Part shown: piece by piece, positions 53,234-63,527 of the stretch | How positions within the stretch are numbered: the stretch's first letter is position 1 | How the letters are laid out: each line of letters opens with the position of its first letter | Assembly (NCBI RefSeq): GCF_021462825.1 | Contig: NZ_JAKEEB010000007.1 | Location: 124,001-188,000, forward strand | From: Streptomyces glomeratus | GTDB taxonomy: Bacteria > Actinomycetota > Actinomycetes > Streptomycetales > Streptomycetaceae | Direction of reading: 5' to 3' | DNA length: 64,000 bases | Translations under genes and position numbers: made by a program | The notes under the pieces: generated by a model | Told to the model about the DNA's origin: nothing | What the model saw: only the letters and a program-made list of their open reading frames with translations | The model's database searches: none

Positions 53234-54283
53234 CTAGATCCTCGGCTGCTGCTGGGTGATGCAGTGGATGCCTCCGCCGCCCGCGAAGATCGTACGGGCG
53301 TCCACCAGGGTCACCGTCCGCTCCGGGAACAGGCGGCGGAAGAGGCCGGCCGCGAGTTCGTCGCGCGGGTCGTCGAAGGCGCAGAGCACGACGCCGCCGT
53401 TGCACAGGTAGTAGTTGATGTAGGAGTAGTCGGCCCAGTGGCCGTCGGCCTCCAGGACGGTGGGGGCGGGAACCTCCACGACCTCCAGGCGGCGGCCGCG
53501 CGCGTCGGTGGCGGACCTGAGGATCCCGATGACCTCACGGGTCACCTCGTGGTCGGGGTGCGCCGGGTCCGGCTGATGGTGGGCGACCACCACACCCGGG
53601 CGGGCGAAGGCGGCGACGATGTCGACATGGCCGAGGGTGCCGAACCCGCCGGTGCCTCCTCCTCGGGGGTAGTCGCCGGTCAGGCCGCGCGGAAGCCAGA
53701 TCGCCCTGCGGGTGCCGAGGTGCGCATGGATCTCCGCCTCGACCTCCTCGCGGGTCCAGTGCGGGTTGCGCTCGGGTCCGAGCTGCACGGTCTCGGTCAG
53801 CAGCACGGTCCCCTCGCCGTCGACGTGGATCGCGCCGCCCTCGTTGACCAGCTTCGACGCGTACGTCTTCGCGCCCGCGAGGTCCGAGACACACGCGGCG
53901 ATCTTCGCGTCGTGCTCCCAGCGGGCCCAGCCCTGGGCGCCCCAGCCGTTGAACGTCCAGTCCACGGCGGCCAGTTCGCGTCCGTCGGTGAGGAAGGTGG
54001 GGCCGATGTCGCGCATCCAGGCGTCGTCGAGATCCCGCTCGACCGTGTCGATGCCGTCACCCAGCAAGGTGCGGGCCGCCGCCGACTGCCCGGGACCGCA
54101 GACCACGGTGACCGGTTCGAAGCGGCGCACCGCGCGGGCGACCGAGGCCCAGGCGGCGCGGGAGGCGGCGAGGTCCTCGGGGGTGGCGAAGGTCGGGTTG
54201 GGACCCGGCCACGCCATCCAGGTGCGTTCGTGCGGGGCCCACTCGGCGGGCATACGGAAGCCGTCGGCGGCAGGGGTGCTCAT
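53234..54283 (-). CDS. Agmatine deiminase-family protein (PAD type)
   Basis: A 349-residue hydrolase of the Porphyromonas-type peptidyl-arginine deiminase/agmatine deiminase family. It has MPAEWAPHERTWMAWP at the start, the ARDIGPTF-like MRDIGPTFLTDG, NEGGAIHVDGEGT, the catalytic GHVDIVAAF His and Cys341 in GGIHCITQQQP near the C-terminus. Agmatine deiminase yields N-carbamoylputrescine and ammonia; another guanidino compound may be the substrate. It starts 10 bp after ureC, so it is in the same operon. Confidence 0.93.
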   Translation of the reverse strand: MSTPAADGFRMPAEWAPHERTWMAWPGPNPTFATPEDLAASRAAWASVARAVRRFEPVTVVCGPGQSAAARTLLGDGIDTVERDLDDAWMRDIGPTFLTDGRELAAVDWTFNGWGAQGWARWEHDAKIAACVSDLAGAKTYASKLVNEGGAIHVDGEGTVLLTETVQLGPERNPHWTREEVEAEIHAHLGTRRAIWLPRGLTGDYPRGGGTGGFGTLGHVDIVAAFARPGVVVAHHQPDPAHPDHEVTREVIGILRSATDARGRRLEVVEVPAPTVLEADGHWADYSYINYYLCNGGVVLCAFDDPRDELAAGLFRRLFPERTVTLVDARTIFAGGGGIHCITQQQPRI

Positions 54284-54293
54284 GGAGGGGTCC

Positions 54294-55997
54294 TCAGAGG
54301 AAGTACAGGCGGTTGAGGGACACCGAGTCGGCGGGCTCGGAGCGGATCGGGTCCCCGTCGAGGGTGACCAGGCCGGTGCGCCGGTCGACGTCGACGGATC
54401 CGGTGCGGGAGTTCAGGCGCAGATCGGCGGGGCCGATGCCTCGGGTGCCCCGGACGGCGACCCTGCGCCGCCGGGTCGGCATCCGGTCGTTGCCCTGGTC
54501 GAGCGCCGCCCGGGCCACGAAGGCGACGGAGAGGTCGGCGGGGGTGGCACCGTGTGCGCCGAACTGCGGGCCGAGGACGAGTGGCTCGCAGGTGTCGGTG
54601 GCCGCATTGGGGTCCCCGACCACGCCGTACGCCGGGAAGCCGGCCTTGAGCACCAGCTGCGGCTTGGCACCGAAGTACTCCGGCCGCCACAGCACGATGT
54701 CGGCCAGCTTGCCGGTCTCCAGGGAGCCCACCTCGTGCGCGAGGCCGTGGGCGATGGCCGGGTTGACGGTCAGCTTGGCGATGTAGCGCAGGACGCGGGC
54801 GTTGTCGTCGTCCGGGCCGTCGCCCTCCACAGGCCCCAGCTCCGCCTTCAGCTTCCCGGCCATCGCGAAGGTGCGGCGCACGGTCTCGCCCGCGCGCCCC
54901 ATGCCCTGCGCGTCCGAGGAGGTGATGCCGATCGCTCCCAGGTCGTGCAGCACGTCCTCGGCGCCCATGGTTCCGGCGCGGATGCGGTCGCGGGCCATGG
55001 CGGCGTCGCCGGGCAGGTCGGTCTTGAGGTCGTGGACGGAGACGATCATGCCGTAGTGCTCGGCCACGGCGTCCCGGCCGAAGGGCAGGGTGGGGTTGGT
55101 GGAGGAGCCGATGACGTTCGCGACGCCCGCCATCTTCAGGACGTTGGGCACATGGCCGCCGCCGCAGCCCTCGATGTGGAAGGCGTGGATGGTCCGCCCT
55201 TCGAGCACCCGGAGCGTGTCCTCCACGGACAGGCATTCGTTCAACCCGTCGCTGTGCAGCGCCACTTGGACGTCGTGCTCCTCGGCCACGCGCAGCGCGG
55301 TGTCCAGGGCGCGGGTGTGGGCGCCCATGTCCTCGTGCACCTTGAAGCCGGACGCGCCGCCCTCGGCCAGCGCCTCGGTCAGGGGCGCGGAGTGGGAGGA
55401 CGAACCCCGGCCCAGGAAGCCGATGTTGACCGGCCAGGCGTCGAAGGCATTGAACGCGTGCCGCAGTGCCCAAGGGGAGTTGACGCCCACGCCCCACACC
55501 GGGCCGAACTCCTGGCCGATGATCGTGGTCACACCGGAGGCGAGCGAGGCCTCCATGATGCGCGGCGACAGCAGGTGGACATGGGTGTCGACGGCACCGG
55601 CGGTGGCGATCAGGCCCTCACCGGAGACGATCGACGTCCCCGTGCCGACCACGACGTCGACGCCGTCGAGGGTGTCGGGGTTGCCGGCCCGGCCGATGGC
55701 GTGGATCCGGCCTTCGCGGATGCCGATGGAGACCTTGCGGATGCCCTGCACCGCGTCGATCACGACCACGTTGCTGATGACGACGTCGCAGGTCTCGCGC
55801 ACGGCGGCGGCCTTCAGATGCAGCCCGTCACGGGCCGTCTTGCCGAACCCGGCGAGAAACTCGTCGCCGTGCTTCTGGGCGTCGGACTCCACGCGCACCA
55901 CCAGGCCCGAGTCGCCGAGACGGATCCGGTCGCCGGCGCGGGGGCCGTGCGCGGCCGCGTACGCGTGGGGGTCCATCGCCCGCTCCACCGGATTCAT
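54294..55997 (-). CDS. ureC: Urease alpha subunit-like protein, divergent
   Basis: A 567-residue amidohydrolase with the urease alpha fold and full length. Metal ligands are conserved by position: His139 and His141 (VDTHVH), Lys219 (GFKVHED, the carbamylated lysine), His248 (ALHSD), His274 (FHIEGCGGGH) and Asp362 (SSDAQGMGR). However, the flap reads SVHDL at 320-324 instead of VCHHL: the flap cysteine is Val321, while the catalytic His322 remains. Many usually invariant residues around it also differ (HSDGLNEC, HIEGCGGG). The operon has no ureE, ureF, ureG or ureD, so activation must come from elsewhere or the enzyme has another substrate. The ATG overlaps ureAB (ATGA). Confidence 0.88.
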   Translation of the reverse strand: MNPVERAMDPHAYAAAHGPRAGDRIRLGDSGLVVRVESDAQKHGDEFLAGFGKTARDGLHLKAAAVRETCDVVISNVVVIDAVQGIRKVSIGIREGRIHAIGRAGNPDTLDGVDVVVGTGTSIVSGEGLIATAGAVDTHVHLLSPRIMEASLASGVTTIIGQEFGPVWGVGVNSPWALRHAFNAFDAWPVNIGFLGRGSSSHSAPLTEALAEGGASGFKVHEDMGAHTRALDTALRVAEEHDVQVALHSDGLNECLSVEDTLRVLEGRTIHAFHIEGCGGGHVPNVLKMAGVANVIGSSTNPTLPFGRDAVAEHYGMIVSVHDLKTDLPGDAAMARDRIRAGTMGAEDVLHDLGAIGITSSDAQGMGRAGETVRRTFAMAGKLKAELGPVEGDGPDDDNARVLRYIAKLTVNPAIAHGLAHEVGSLETGKLADIVLWRPEYFGAKPQLVLKAGFPAYGVVGDPNAATDTCEPLVLGPQFGAHGATPADLSVAFVARAALDQGNDRMPTRRRRVAVRGTRGIGPADLRLNSRTGSVDVDRRTGLVTLDGDPIRSEPADSVSLNRLYFL

Positions 55998-56674
55998 CGG
56001 CCCGCCCCCAGGTATCCGCAGGCGGCGGCCCTGCGCAGGGCCTCCTCCTTGGCGCCCGGCGCGTCCAGCGGGCCGTCGACGAGCCCCGCGAACCCGATCG
56101 CGGTCCGCCGGCCCCCGATCGGCACCAGACCCACCTCCACGCTCTCCCCCGGCCCGAACCGCACGGAGGAACCCGCCGGCACCGCGAGCCGCATCCCGTA
56201 GGCGGCCCCTCGGTCGAAGTCGAGCCGTGGGTTGGCCTCGAAGAAGTGGAAGTGCGAGGTCACGGAGACGGGCACATCCGCGGTGTTGGTGACCGTCAGC
56301 CGCACGGCCGCCTCGGCCTCGGCGTGCCCGGGACCCGGCAGGAGTGCGCCCGGAGCCAGGTCGCCCAGGCCGCCTTCGAGAGGACGGGAGACCACCGCGA
56401 GCCGGGAGCCGTCGTCGAAGACGGCCTCGACGTGCACCTCGGTGACGACGTCCGCGACACCCGGCAGCACGTCGTCCGGGCCGAGCACCGTGCGCGCCCG
56501 CTCGACGGCCTCGGCGAGCCGGGCGCCGTCGCGGGCCGCCTCGCACACCGTGTCGGCGATCAGTGCGGTCGCCTCCGGCACGTTCAGCCTGAGGCCGCGG
56601 GCCCTGCGGGCCCTGGCCAGCTCGGCGGCCGAGAACAGCAGCAGCCGGTCACGCTCCGTGGGAGTCAGTCGCAC
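55994..56674 (-). CDS. ureAB: Urease gamma-beta fusion
   Basis: A 226-residue fusion of urease gamma (about 1-100: MRLTPTERDRLLLFSAAELARARRARG split over the helices) and beta (about 105-226: VTNTADVPVSVTSHFHFFEANPRLDFDR in pieces, with a FHFFEANPRL signature). Gamma-beta fusions occur in some actinobacteria and in Helicobacter UreA. It is the first gene of the operon. The GTG start at 56674 has AAGGAG 5 nt upstream; a -10-like TAGAGT at 56713-56708 overlaps an operator. Confidence 0.9.
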   Translation of the reverse strand: MRLTPTERDRLLLFSAAELARARRARGLRLNVPEATALIADTVCEAARDGARLAEAVERARTVLGPDDVLPGVADVVTEVHVEAVFDDGSRLAVVSRPLEGGLGDLAPGALLPGPGHAEAEAAVRLTVTNTADVPVSVTSHFHFFEANPRLDFDRGAAYGMRLAVPAGSSVRFGPGESVEVGLVPIGGRRTAIGFAGLVDGPLDAPGAKEEALRRAAACGYLGAGR

Positions 56675-56697
56675 CGCGTCTCCTTGTCTCGCATCAT

Positions 56698-56714
56698 TTA
56701 GAGCAACACTCTAA
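56698..56714. promoter_or_regulatory. Candidate TetR operator 1 at the ureAB promoter
   Basis: A perfect inverted repeat TTAGAG-CAACA-CTCTAA (6-5-6). It includes the -10-like TAGAGT on the minus strand and lies 24 bp before the ureAB start, where a bound repressor would block initiation. Confidence 0.6.
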
Positions 56715-56753
56715 GCACGGAGCAGTGGCAGGGGAAGGCTTCAAAACTGTGAG

Positions 56754-56770
56754 TTTGAACGACACTCAAA
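56754..56770. promoter_or_regulatory. Candidate TetR operator 2 upstream of ureAB
   Basis: TTTGAA-CGACA-CTCAAA, the same 6-5-6 geometry as operator 1 with one arm mismatch. The shared consensus is TTWGAR-CRACA-CTCWAA. The centres are 56 bp apart. It lies upstream of the putative promoter. Confidence 0.5.
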
Positions 56771-56839
56771 TCAAACGATGACCGGCGCTCGGCCCGATGA
56801 CCAGGCGTACGACCCGACGACGACGAGGAACGGGCGCGC

Positions 56840-56880
56840 AAAAAAGGGGCCGCCCCGGACCCGAAGTCCGAAGCGGCCCC
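56840..56880 (-). terminator. Rho-independent terminator of ilvE
   Basis: Stem GGGGCCGC/GCGGCCCC (56846-56853 with 56873-56880), enclosing a second short stem, followed in the minus direction by six T residues (56840-56845). It starts 19 bp beyond the ilvE stop. Confidence 0.8.
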
Positions 56881-56898
56881 GACGGTGCGCGGCGGGCG

Positions 56899-57987
56899 TC
56901 AGCCCAGCTTGTGCATCCAGCCGTGGACGTCCTCGCGGTTGCCGCGCTGGATGTCCAGCAGGGCCTCGCGGAGCCTGAGGGTCACCTTGCCCGGCTCGCC
57001 ACCCGACTGCTTCCACTCGGCACCGGCCCGCTTGACCGTCCCGACCGGGGTGATGACCGCCGCGGTGCCGCAGGCGAACACCTCGGTGAGGCTGCCGTTC
57101 TCCGAGTCGGCCTGCCACTCGTCGAGGGAGACACGGCGCTCCTCGGCCTCGTAGCCGAGGTCGCGGGCGACCGTCAGCAGGGAGTCACGCGTGACACCCT
57201 CCAGGATCGAGCCGGTGAGCGTCGGGGTGACGATCCTGTCCCCGTACACGAAGTAAAGGTTCATGCCACCCAGCTCCTCGACCCACTTGTGCTCCACGGC
57301 GTCGAGGTAGCAGACCTGGTCGCAGCCCTTGGCGGCGGCCTCCGCCTGGGCGAGCAGGGAGGCCGCGTAGTTGCCGCCCGTCTTCGCGTCGCCCATGCCT
57401 CCCGGAACCGCACGGACACGGTCCTCGGACGCCCAGATCGAGACGGGCTTCACACCGCCCGGGAAGTACGCGCCGGCCGGGGAGGCGATCACCAGGAAGA
57501 GGTACTCGTTGGCCGGCTTCACACCGAGGCCGACCTCGGTCGCGATCATGAAGGGGCGCAGGTACAGCGACTCCTCACCGCCGTGTGCCGGCACCCACGC
57601 CTTGTCCTGCTGGACCAGCGCGTCGCAGGCCTCGATGAACGTCTCCACCGGCAGCTCCGGCATCGCCAGGCGCCGGGCGGACCGCTGGAAGCGCCGGGCG
57701 TTCATCTCCGGGCGGAAGGTGGCGACCGAGCCGTCGGGCTGGCGGTAGGCCTTGAGACCCTCGAAGATCTCCTGCGCGTAGTGCAGGACGTTGGTGGCCG
57801 GGTCGAGGGAGATCGGCGCATACGGGACGAGCTGGCCGTCGTGCCAGCCCCGGCCCTCGGTCCACCTGATGGTCACCATGTGGTCGGTGAAGTGGCGGCC
57901 GAACCCGGGGTTGGCCAGGATCGCCACCCGCTCCGCGTCGGAGAGCGCGTGGGCGGAGGGCTTCAGCTCGATCGTGGGCGTCGTCAT
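56899..57987 (-). CDS. ilvE: Branched-chain amino acid aminotransferase
   Basis: A 362-residue class IV PLP aminotransferase that performs the last step of leucine, isoleucine and valine synthesis. The PLP lysine is Lys202 in [12 protein letters not shown]; other signatures are [43 protein letters not shown] and [13 protein letters not shown]. Length and order match the IlvE2-type enzymes of actinobacteria. ATG at 57987. A promoter with GATAAT is seen about 110 bp upstream. Confidence 0.96.
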   Translation of the reverse strand: MTTPTIELKPSAHALSDAERVAILANPGFGRHFTDHMVTIRWTEGRGWHDGQLVPYAPISLDPATNVLHYAQEIFEGLKAYRQPDGSVATFRPEMNARRFQRSARRLAMPELPVETFIEACDALVQQDKAWVPAHGGEESLYLRPFMIATEVGLGVKPANEYLFLVIASPAGAYFPGGVKPVSIWASEDRVRAVPGGMGDAKTGGNYAASLLAQAEAAAKGCDQVCYLDAVEHKWVEELGGMNLYFVYGDRIVTPTLTGSILEGVTRDSLLTVARDLGYEAEERRVSLDEWQADSENGSLTEVFACGTAAVITPVGTVKRAGAEWKQSGGEPGKVTLRLREALLDIQRGNREDVHGWMHKLG

Positions 57988-58095
57988 GTGTCGTTGTCCT
58001 TCACCGGTTGTCGTGGCGGGCCGCGCTCACGCCCGCACTGGCACGGCCAGTGCTTGGACGTCCGAGCATTCCCTCATACCGCGGCTCCGCGTTCG

Positions 58096-58124
58096 ATTAT
58101 CGCAAGGGGTGAGGCCGGACGAAA
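58096..58124 (-). promoter_or_regulatory. Putative ilvE promoter
   Basis: On the minus strand, -35-like TTTCGT (58124 to 58119) and -10 GATAAT (58101 to 58096) with 17-bp spacing, 109 bp before ilvE. A 16-codon upstream frame (58077 to 58027) follows in the leader, without an attenuator hairpin. Confidence 0.5.
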
Positions 58125-58191
58125 CGGTGTGAATACGGCCCCATGGTTGCCCAGGGGTGGGTCGATGGTGACACCCGGCGCAGACATGGGA

Positions 58192-58224
58192 AAGCCGCCG
58201 GGCGCGATCGCGACCCGGCGGCTT
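58192..58224 (-). terminator. Terminator of leuB
   Basis: A perfect 11-bp stem (58192-58202 with 58214-58224), 26 bp beyond the leuB stop, followed by TTCCC in the minus direction. The 11-nt loop is itself self-complementary. Confidence 0.65.
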
Positions 58225-58249
58225 ACTCAGGGTGTGTGAGTGGCCCGGG

Positions 58250-59293
58250 TCAGCCGGCTACTCGTACGGCGAGCGCGTCGCCGATCTCGTCGGTGGTGCG
58301 GGCGGGCTTGCCCACGCGCTCGGCGAGGTCGGCGGAGACGGCCTCCTCGATACGGGCGGCCTCGGCCTCATGGCCGAGATGGCGCAGCAGGAGGGCGACC
58401 GACAGGACGGTGGCCGACGGGTCGGCCTTGCCCTGGCCCGCGATGTCGGGCGCCGAGCCGTGCACAGGCTCGAACATCGACGGGAACGCGCCGGACGGGT
58501 TGATGTTGCCGGAGGCGGCGACCCCGATGCCGCCGGAGATGGCGGCGGCGAGGTCGGTGATGATGTCGCCGAAGAGGTTGTCGGTGACGATCACGTCGAA
58601 GCGCTCGGGCTGGGTGACAAGGTAGATCGTCGCCGCGTCGACGTGCATGTACTCGGTGGTGACCTCGGGGAACTCCTCGCCGACCTTGTTGAAGATGTCC
58701 GTCCACAGGTGACCGGCGTGCACCAGCACGTTGTTCTTGTGGACGAGGGCCAGCTTCTTGCGGGGGCGGGCCTGCGCACGGGCGTAAGCGTCGCGCACGA
58801 CACGCTCGATGCCGAAGGCCGTGTTCAGCGAGACCTCGGTGGCGACCGCGTGCGGGGTGCCGGTGCGGATGGTGCCGCCGTTACCCGTGTACGGGCCCTC
58901 GGTGCCTTCCCGGACCACCACGAAGTCGATCTCGGGCTGGCCGGCGAGCGGGGTCTGGACACCCGGGAGCAGCTTGGACGGCCGCAGGTTGACATGGTGG
59001 TCGAAGGCGAAGCGGAGCTTGAGCAGGAAGCCGCGCTCCAGGACGCCGGACGGGACCGAGGGGTCGCCGATCGCGCCGAGCAGGATCGCGTCGTGCTGCT
59101 TCAGCTGCTCCAGGTCGGCGTCGGTGAGGGTCTCACCGGTGGCGTGGTAGCGCCGGGCGCCGAAGTCGTACTCCTTGGTCTCCAGCTTCACATCCTGCGC
59201 GAGGACGGCGGAGAGGACCTTCAGCCCCTGGGCCACGACCTCCCGGCCGATGCCGTCACCGGGAATCACTGCGAGATTGATGCTGCGAGACAT
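58250..59293 (-). CDS. leuB: 3-isopropylmalate dehydrogenase
   Basis: A 347-residue beta-decarboxylating dehydrogenase that oxidises 3-isopropylmalate to 2-ketoisocaproate, and by the citramalate route forms 2-ketobutyrate. Signatures are [11 protein letters not shown], the substrate arginines in [19 protein letters not shown] surroundings, and [21 protein letters not shown] with [17 protein letters not shown] at 59293 behind an AAGGAG site. It is transcribed in the same direction as ilvE but separated by a terminator and a separate promoter. Confidence 0.96.
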   Translation of the reverse strand: MSRSINLAVIPGDGIGREVVAQGLKVLSAVLAQDVKLETKEYDFGARRYHATGETLTDADLEQLKQHDAILLGAIGDPSVPSGVLERGFLLKLRFAFDHHVNLRPSKLLPGVQTPLAGQPEIDFVVVREGTEGPYTGNGGTIRTGTPHAVATEVSLNTAFGIERVVRDAYARAQARPRKKLALVHKNNVLVHAGHLWTDIFNKVGEEFPEVTTEYMHVDAATIYLVTQPERFDVIVTDNLFGDIITDLAAAISGGIGVAASGNINPSGAFPSMFEPVHGSAPDIAGQGKADPSATVLSVALLLRHLGHEAEAARIEEAVSADLAERVGKPARTTDEIGDALAVRVAG

Positions 59294-59365
59294 GACGGCA
59301 CCGTACTCCTTGTCCCACGCAATGACACGGTGCGTCCGGGATACGGACAGACACGCGCGGGATTC

Positions 59366-59400
59366 GAGGTGCGGCGCGGTACGGGACCGCGCCGCACCTC
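59366..59400 (-). terminator. Hairpin between the 43-aa gene and leuB
   Basis: A perfect 15-bp stem (59366-59380 with 59386-59400) and 5-nt loop in the minus direction after the 43-aa gene. No T-tract. It separates that transcript from leuB. Confidence 0.6.
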
Positions 59401-59442
59401 ACGGGCGCGGCTCCCGGCTCGGAAAGCGCCGCCCGCGGCGGC

Positions 59443-59574
59443 TCAGTGGCCGGTCTCGCCGCCGTTGTCCCGGCGGTCGAGGGCACGCTGGAGCGCGGCG
59501 GCGGCGTTCTTGCGGTCGGACTCACTGGTGCGGGAAACGTGACGGACTCGGCGGCGGGCGGTCGTCTCGGCCAT
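59443..59574 (-). CDS. Small basic protein of 43 residues
   Basis: A 43-residue protein beginning MAETTARRRVRHVSRTSES, rich in Arg and Ala, with a predicted helix NAAAALQRALDRR and a Gly-Glu end. It has Streptomyces-like codon use and AAGGAG 9 nt before the ATG. It resembles small unannotated basic proteins found in streptomycetes; no function is known. It lies between leuB and the acetyltransferase gene on the same strand. Confidence 0.65.
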   Translation of the reverse strand: MAETTARRRVRHVSRTSESDRKNAAAALQRALDRRDNGGETGH

Positions 59575-59832
59575 GGGGAATCGACTCCTTCGAGATCCCG
59601 GAGCACGGAAAAAGGGTTACGAGACGCCGGAGGGGCGGGGAGCGGTGCCGCAGGGGTGACCTGCATGGGGCCCGGCTCTCGACCGCCATTCGCTGGATCG
59701 AGCGAGACGTTCGGCTCCTACAAAACTAAGCGAGGACCGGGCGTCTGTCTCCACAATTACTCGGACTTCCTACTATCTGAGACGGCGGACCGGCCCGCCC
59801 GGCCGTGCCGGCACCGACGGCGTCACCGGCCG

Positions 59833-60372
59833 TCAGAGCACGTCGCCGTCCCGCCAGTCGAAGACCAGCTTGTGCTTCGGATCGAGGGGTCCCGCGGCCG
59901 CCGGGCGCACGAAGGTGCAGTCCTCCTCGTCACGCAGCCGGACCACTCCGTGGGGGCCGAGGGCGCAGAGACGGCCGGACCACAGCTGCCAGCCCCGGGC
60001 CTTGTACAACGGGATGCCCTCGTCACTCGCGGAGAGCGCGCCGAGGTCGTAGGCACCGTCGATGATCCGCTCGATCTCGGCCATGACGCGCCCGCCGAAC
60101 CCCCGGCGCCGTGCGTCCGGACGCACTCCCACGCCCTCGACGTACCCGACACGGAGCCAGCGCTTGCGGTACCGGACGCGTCGCTGGACGACCGACCCGT
60201 GTGCCGCAAGGCCCCGCTCGTCGCTCAGGAGGACGTGCATCCCGCCGAGCCCGTGCTCCCACTCCTCGTCGTCGTAGTCGCCGCCGAACGCCTCGTCCAG
60301 CAGGGCGCGGGCCGCCCGGAGTTCGGCCGGGTCGAGGTCGGCGGTGTGAGCGGTGCGCAGAGGGGTGGCCAC
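59833..60372 (-). CDS. AAC(2')-family aminoglycoside N-acetyltransferase-like protein
   Basis: A 179-residue GNAT acetyltransferase. From residue 8 it closely resembles the AAC(2')-I group of mycobacteria: HTADLDPAELRAARALLDEAF, YDDEEWEHGLGGMHVLL, VVQRRVRYR, VGYVEGVGVRPDARRRGFGG (acetyl-CoA pyrophosphate loop R-RxGxGG) and LYKARGWQLW, ending FDWRDGDVL. AAC(2') enzymes acetylate 2'-amino groups of kanamycin-type drugs, but mycobacterial ones may have an unknown housekeeping role. The GTG at 60372 is preferred; a longer open frame lacks homology. Resistance is inferred and needs testing. Confidence 0.85.
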   Translation of the reverse strand: MATPLRTAHTADLDPAELRAARALLDEAFGGDYDDEEWEHGLGGMHVLLSDERGLAAHGSVVQRRVRYRKRWLRVGYVEGVGVRPDARRRGFGGRVMAEIERIIDGAYDLGALSASDEGIPLYKARGWQLWSGRLCALGPHGVVRLRDEEDCTFVRPAAAGPLDPKHKLVFDWRDGDVL

Positions 60373-60463
60373 GGGACCAGTATGACCTCCCCCCGGCGTT
60401 CTCCCACGTGACCGGCCTGCCGCCCACACGAGGCGGTACGACCTGCGAGGGCCGCATATGACG

Positions 60464-60505
60464 ACCGCCCCCGCCCCGGGTGTGGTGACCCCGGGCGGGG
60501 GCGGT
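60464..60505 (-). terminator. Terminator of the putA-pruA operon
   Basis: A long GC stem of 13 bp plus a 3-bp extension across one mismatch (60464-60480 with 60489-60505), 32 bp after the pruA stop. Confidence 0.7.
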
Positions 60506-60537
60506 GCTCAGGGGGCGTCGGCCCCGTGCGGGCGGGT

Positions 60538-62169
<1,632 letters not shown>

Positions 62170-62422
62170 GGGGTACCTCTTCCGAGTGATTCTCGGGCTC
62201 CAGCCCGGGGGAGGTGAAGCGGTTGCGTATGGTGAGCAGCGGTCAGGGCCTGACCTTCACGGACTCGCTGCGGCGAGCTCGCGAGAAGCCTCTTCGGGGG
62301 CGGAGTCACGGGTTCCGTAACTCCTTTCCGCGGAACCGGGTCCGGCTCCGCCGGCCGCGGGGCGGTGGCCGTTGTTCTCCGGACAATCCCCGGAGGGCCA
62401 CAGTCACCGCTCATCCCGCGCA

Positions 62423-63349
62423 TCAGCCCTTGCTGACCATCGAGCGGGCGAAGAAGCGGACGTTCGCCGGCTTCTCGGCCAGACGGCGCATGAAGTAGCC
62501 GTACCAGTCGGTGCCGTAGGCGGTGTAGACGCGCATGCGGTGGCCCTCGGCGGCCAGCCGCAGGTGCTCCTCGCCGCGGATGCCGTACAGCATCTGGAAC
62601 TCGTACTCGTCGAGCTTGCGTCCGGCGCGCCGGGCGATGTCCTGCGCGATGGCGATGATCCGCGGGTCGTGGGAGCCGATCATCGGGTATCCCTCGCCCT
62701 CCATGAGGGTCTTCAGGATGCGGACGTACGCCTTGTCGATCTCGTGCTTGTTCTGGTACGCGACCGACGCGGGCTCCTTGTACGCCCCCTTCACGATACG
62801 CACCCGGCTGCCGCTCGCGGCGAGACGGCGGGCGTCGGCCTCGGTGCGGAAGAGGTACGCCTGGATCACGCAGCCGGTACCGGGGAAGTCCTTCCGCAGC
62901 TCCTCGTGGATGGCGAACATCGAGTCCAGAGTGGTGTGGTCCTCGGCGTCCAGGGTGACCGTGGTGCCGATCGCGGCGGCGGCCTCGACGACCGGGCGCA
63001 CATTGGCGAGGGCCAGCTCGTGGCCGCCGGGAAGCGCCTGGCCGAACATCGAGAGCTTGACGGACATCTCGGCCCTCGCGCCGAGCCCCAGCTCCTCGAG
63101 GCGGCCGATCAGCTCCAGGTACGCGTCCCGCGCGGCCATGGCCTGCTCCGGGGTCGTGATGTCCTCCCCGACGACGTCCATGGTGACCTCGAGGCCCTTG
63201 CCGGTGAGGTCCTCGATGATCGGGACGATCTCGTCGACGGTCTCGCCGGGGATGAAGCGGTCCACGACCGACTTCGTCACCGGGGCGGCCGAGATCAGAC
63301 GGCGCATCCGGTCGCTGCGCGACGCGGCGAGAATCACGGGACCCAGCAC
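62423..63349 (-). CDS. putA: Proline dehydrogenase (monofunctional)
   Basis: A 308-residue FAD-dependent proline dehydrogenase that oxidises proline to pyrroline-5-carboxylate at the membrane. It shows VSLDAEDHTTLDSMFAIHEEL-like and RLVKGAYKEP-type motifs (here VRIVKGAYKEPASVAYQNK in part), SHDPRIIAIAQ and YEFQMLYGIR. The GTG at 63349 has GGAGG 5 nt upstream. The small actinobacterial form contrasts with bifunctional enteric PutA. Divergent from a PucR-like gene that likely activates it. Confidence 0.95.
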   Translation of the reverse strand: MLGPVILAASRSDRMRRLISAAPVTKSVVDRFIPGETVDEIVPIIEDLTGKGLEVTMDVVGEDITTPEQAMAARDAYLELIGRLEELGLGARAEMSVKLSMFGQALPGGHELALANVRPVVEAAAAIGTTVTLDAEDHTTLDSMFAIHEELRKDFPGTGCVIQAYLFRTEADARRLAASGSRVRIVKGAYKEPASVAYQNKHEIDKAYVRILKTLMEGEGYPMIGSHDPRIIAIAQDIARRAGRKLDEYEFQMLYGIRGEEHLRLAAEGHRMRVYTAYGTDWYGYFMRRLAEKPANVRFFARSMVSKG

Positions 63350-63527
63350 GGGCACCTCCACAAGGGCAACAGGAGGCCGAATCCCGACGATTCGGGTACG
63401 GCACGGAGAACCACCGTGAAACCTATGGATTGCTCCGATCGTCGGCCATCGACAGCTGTCACGCATCCGTGCCCTGGATCTCAGACATCTGTATGAGCGT
63501 CGTGGGGGAATGCGGGAGAATGCCCGT

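Noticed and set aside
58027..58077. A 16-codon upstream frame in the ilvE leader with three Val and one Leu codon, possibly another attenuation peptide
   Set aside because: Its Val/Leu content is near background, and no terminator with T-tract separates it from ilvE. Only an internal 8-bp stem is seen.
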